Shown here piece after piece: positions 63,035-64,000 of a stretch of 64,000 nucleotides of DNA. Location of the stretch: contig CM019217.1 of the NCBI GenBank assembly GCA_009741485.1, forward strand, positions 49,465,153 through 49,529,152. The letters run 5' to 3'. The notes beneath the pieces are model-generated. The model saw only the letters and a list, made by a program, of their open reading frames with translations. It did no database searches and had not been told where the DNA came from. Position 1 is the first letter of the stretch; the number at the start of each line of letters is the position of its first letter. The DNA is from Malurus cyaneus samueli. Lineage: Eukaryota; Chordata; Aves; Passeriformes; Maluridae. The position numbers were made by a program, and so were the translations under genes.

Positions 63035-64000
63035 ATGCTTGAAACACTGACCATCAATTGACCATCAATCTATTCTTGCTGCTATTTTGAGAAAGTTTCA
63101 AGTGAAAGGGCTTTAATCTTGGGGGTGGAACAATCAGACAAGTGACAGAAATTATGTATGTCAAATATCAAATATCTTCTACAACAGAAGCTGAGTTTCT
63201 TAGAGTATCTATACCTTAAGTCTCATTAAAAATGTTCCTGCCATAAGTACACAACCACAATACAAGAAAATGCCCCACACTAACACAGATGTCAGTTGCC
63301 ACTGCAGCTGTTGCAAGAATGAATTCCTACCCTCCACAAGTAGGATGTGAGCAGGTGTTCTTGTCTGCTTGCACATTAGCATCAAAAAAAAAAGCAAATA
63401 TACCTGTCATCTCAACACACAATTACTTGATGGCAAAATGATAAAAGATCCTTATTTTGCACACAGAGCCATCTGAGAAATAATGTTTGTTCTTGTAGCT
63501 CCCCAAAAGCTAGAGTTTTCCTAACTGCCCTCCATATGAAGTTCAGAAGTACATCTCTAAAGAAACATCTCTAATTTCTGCAATTGGTCTTGTTGGGAAA
63601 GAATAAAATATTTAAATAGTGAAATCTTTCATTACAAACAGCACCACTACTCAGAACTTTATTTTTTCACCTGTGTCTCACCAGATGCCATATAGACTAT
63701 GTGCCATAATATGTAGGTCTCAAGTGATATCAGGAAATCTTTTCAGCTTTTTCCAGGAGGTTGGTGAGGTTTTTACAGCATCAACATCAATACAGCCATC
63801 AAACCCGACGGTGACCAAATGCTACCCTGATGCGCATTATTGTTGGTGAAGGAGAGAAAACATCAATTCAGTTTTAGATTTGCTTTCAAGTTACAAAACT
63901 CATTTAGTCACAGTAGAATCAGCCCACACTTTTAAATCTAGAACTGATCTTCTACAGAGCTTGACTCTTTCGAGGGATTCAAATCTCCCATCTACATATA

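Larger units (their letters stand above)
51716..64000. other. Intergenic to right edge, no supportable gene
   Basis: No gene or transposon is recognised over 12 kb. Contents: an 18-bp tandem duplication (51922-51957), a 21-N gap followed by poly-C (58714-58740), AT-rich stretches (for example 62520-62575) and a 37-bp-period duplication with an internal hairpin (62974-63034). The longest open frames (52268-52780, 170 codons; 55674-56165, 163 codons) show no domain, transmembrane pattern or homology I can recognise and are taken as chance. Confidence 0.75.

Overview
This is a window of vertebrate, almost certainly avian, nuclear genome. It is AT-rich, has multi-kilobase introns with GT-AG splice sites, and its recognisable transposable elements are all CR1 non-LTR retrotransposons. 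Several of these end in the ATTCTATG-like 8-bp tail typical of bird and other sauropsid CR1. There is no sign of bacterial, plasmid or phage organisation, and four runs of N mark assembly gaps.

The left 28 kb holds the 3' part of one recognisable gene on the + strand: TACR3, the neurokinin B (NK3) tachykinin receptor, a class A GPCR. Exons 2 to 5 lie at 3300-3488, 5232-5382, 23719-23915 and 26713-27028. Their phases chain together into one open frame from the Arg of the DRY motif to the stop codon. Exon 1 (N-terminus through TM3) is not visible and should lie left of the window, so bases 1-3299 are the end of intron 1. Introns 2, 3 and 4 are 1743, 18336 and 2797 bp. The 3' UTR follows from 27029, with candidate poly(A) signals at 28094 and 28175.

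From about 28.2 kb to the right edge (about 36 kb) I find no supportable gene on either strand; the open frames there are short and match nothing I recognise. The region carries CR1 copies (two abutting - strand copies at 37138-38670, a + strand copy at 50837-51715 and a 3' tail at 46404-46461), two poly-G runs near 36.1-36.3 kb, small tandem duplications, a local cluster of short hairpins at 44597-44745, and gaps.

Nothing here amounts to a clearly new biological system. The leads most worth checking are a possible in-frame 78-bp cassette exon in TACR3 intron 1 (2654-2731), the hairpin cluster at 44.6 kb, an approximately 80-bp repeated sequence in intron 3 in which one copy contains a perfect C/EBP-type palindrome, and the paired poly-G tracts. 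All need transcript or comparative data.
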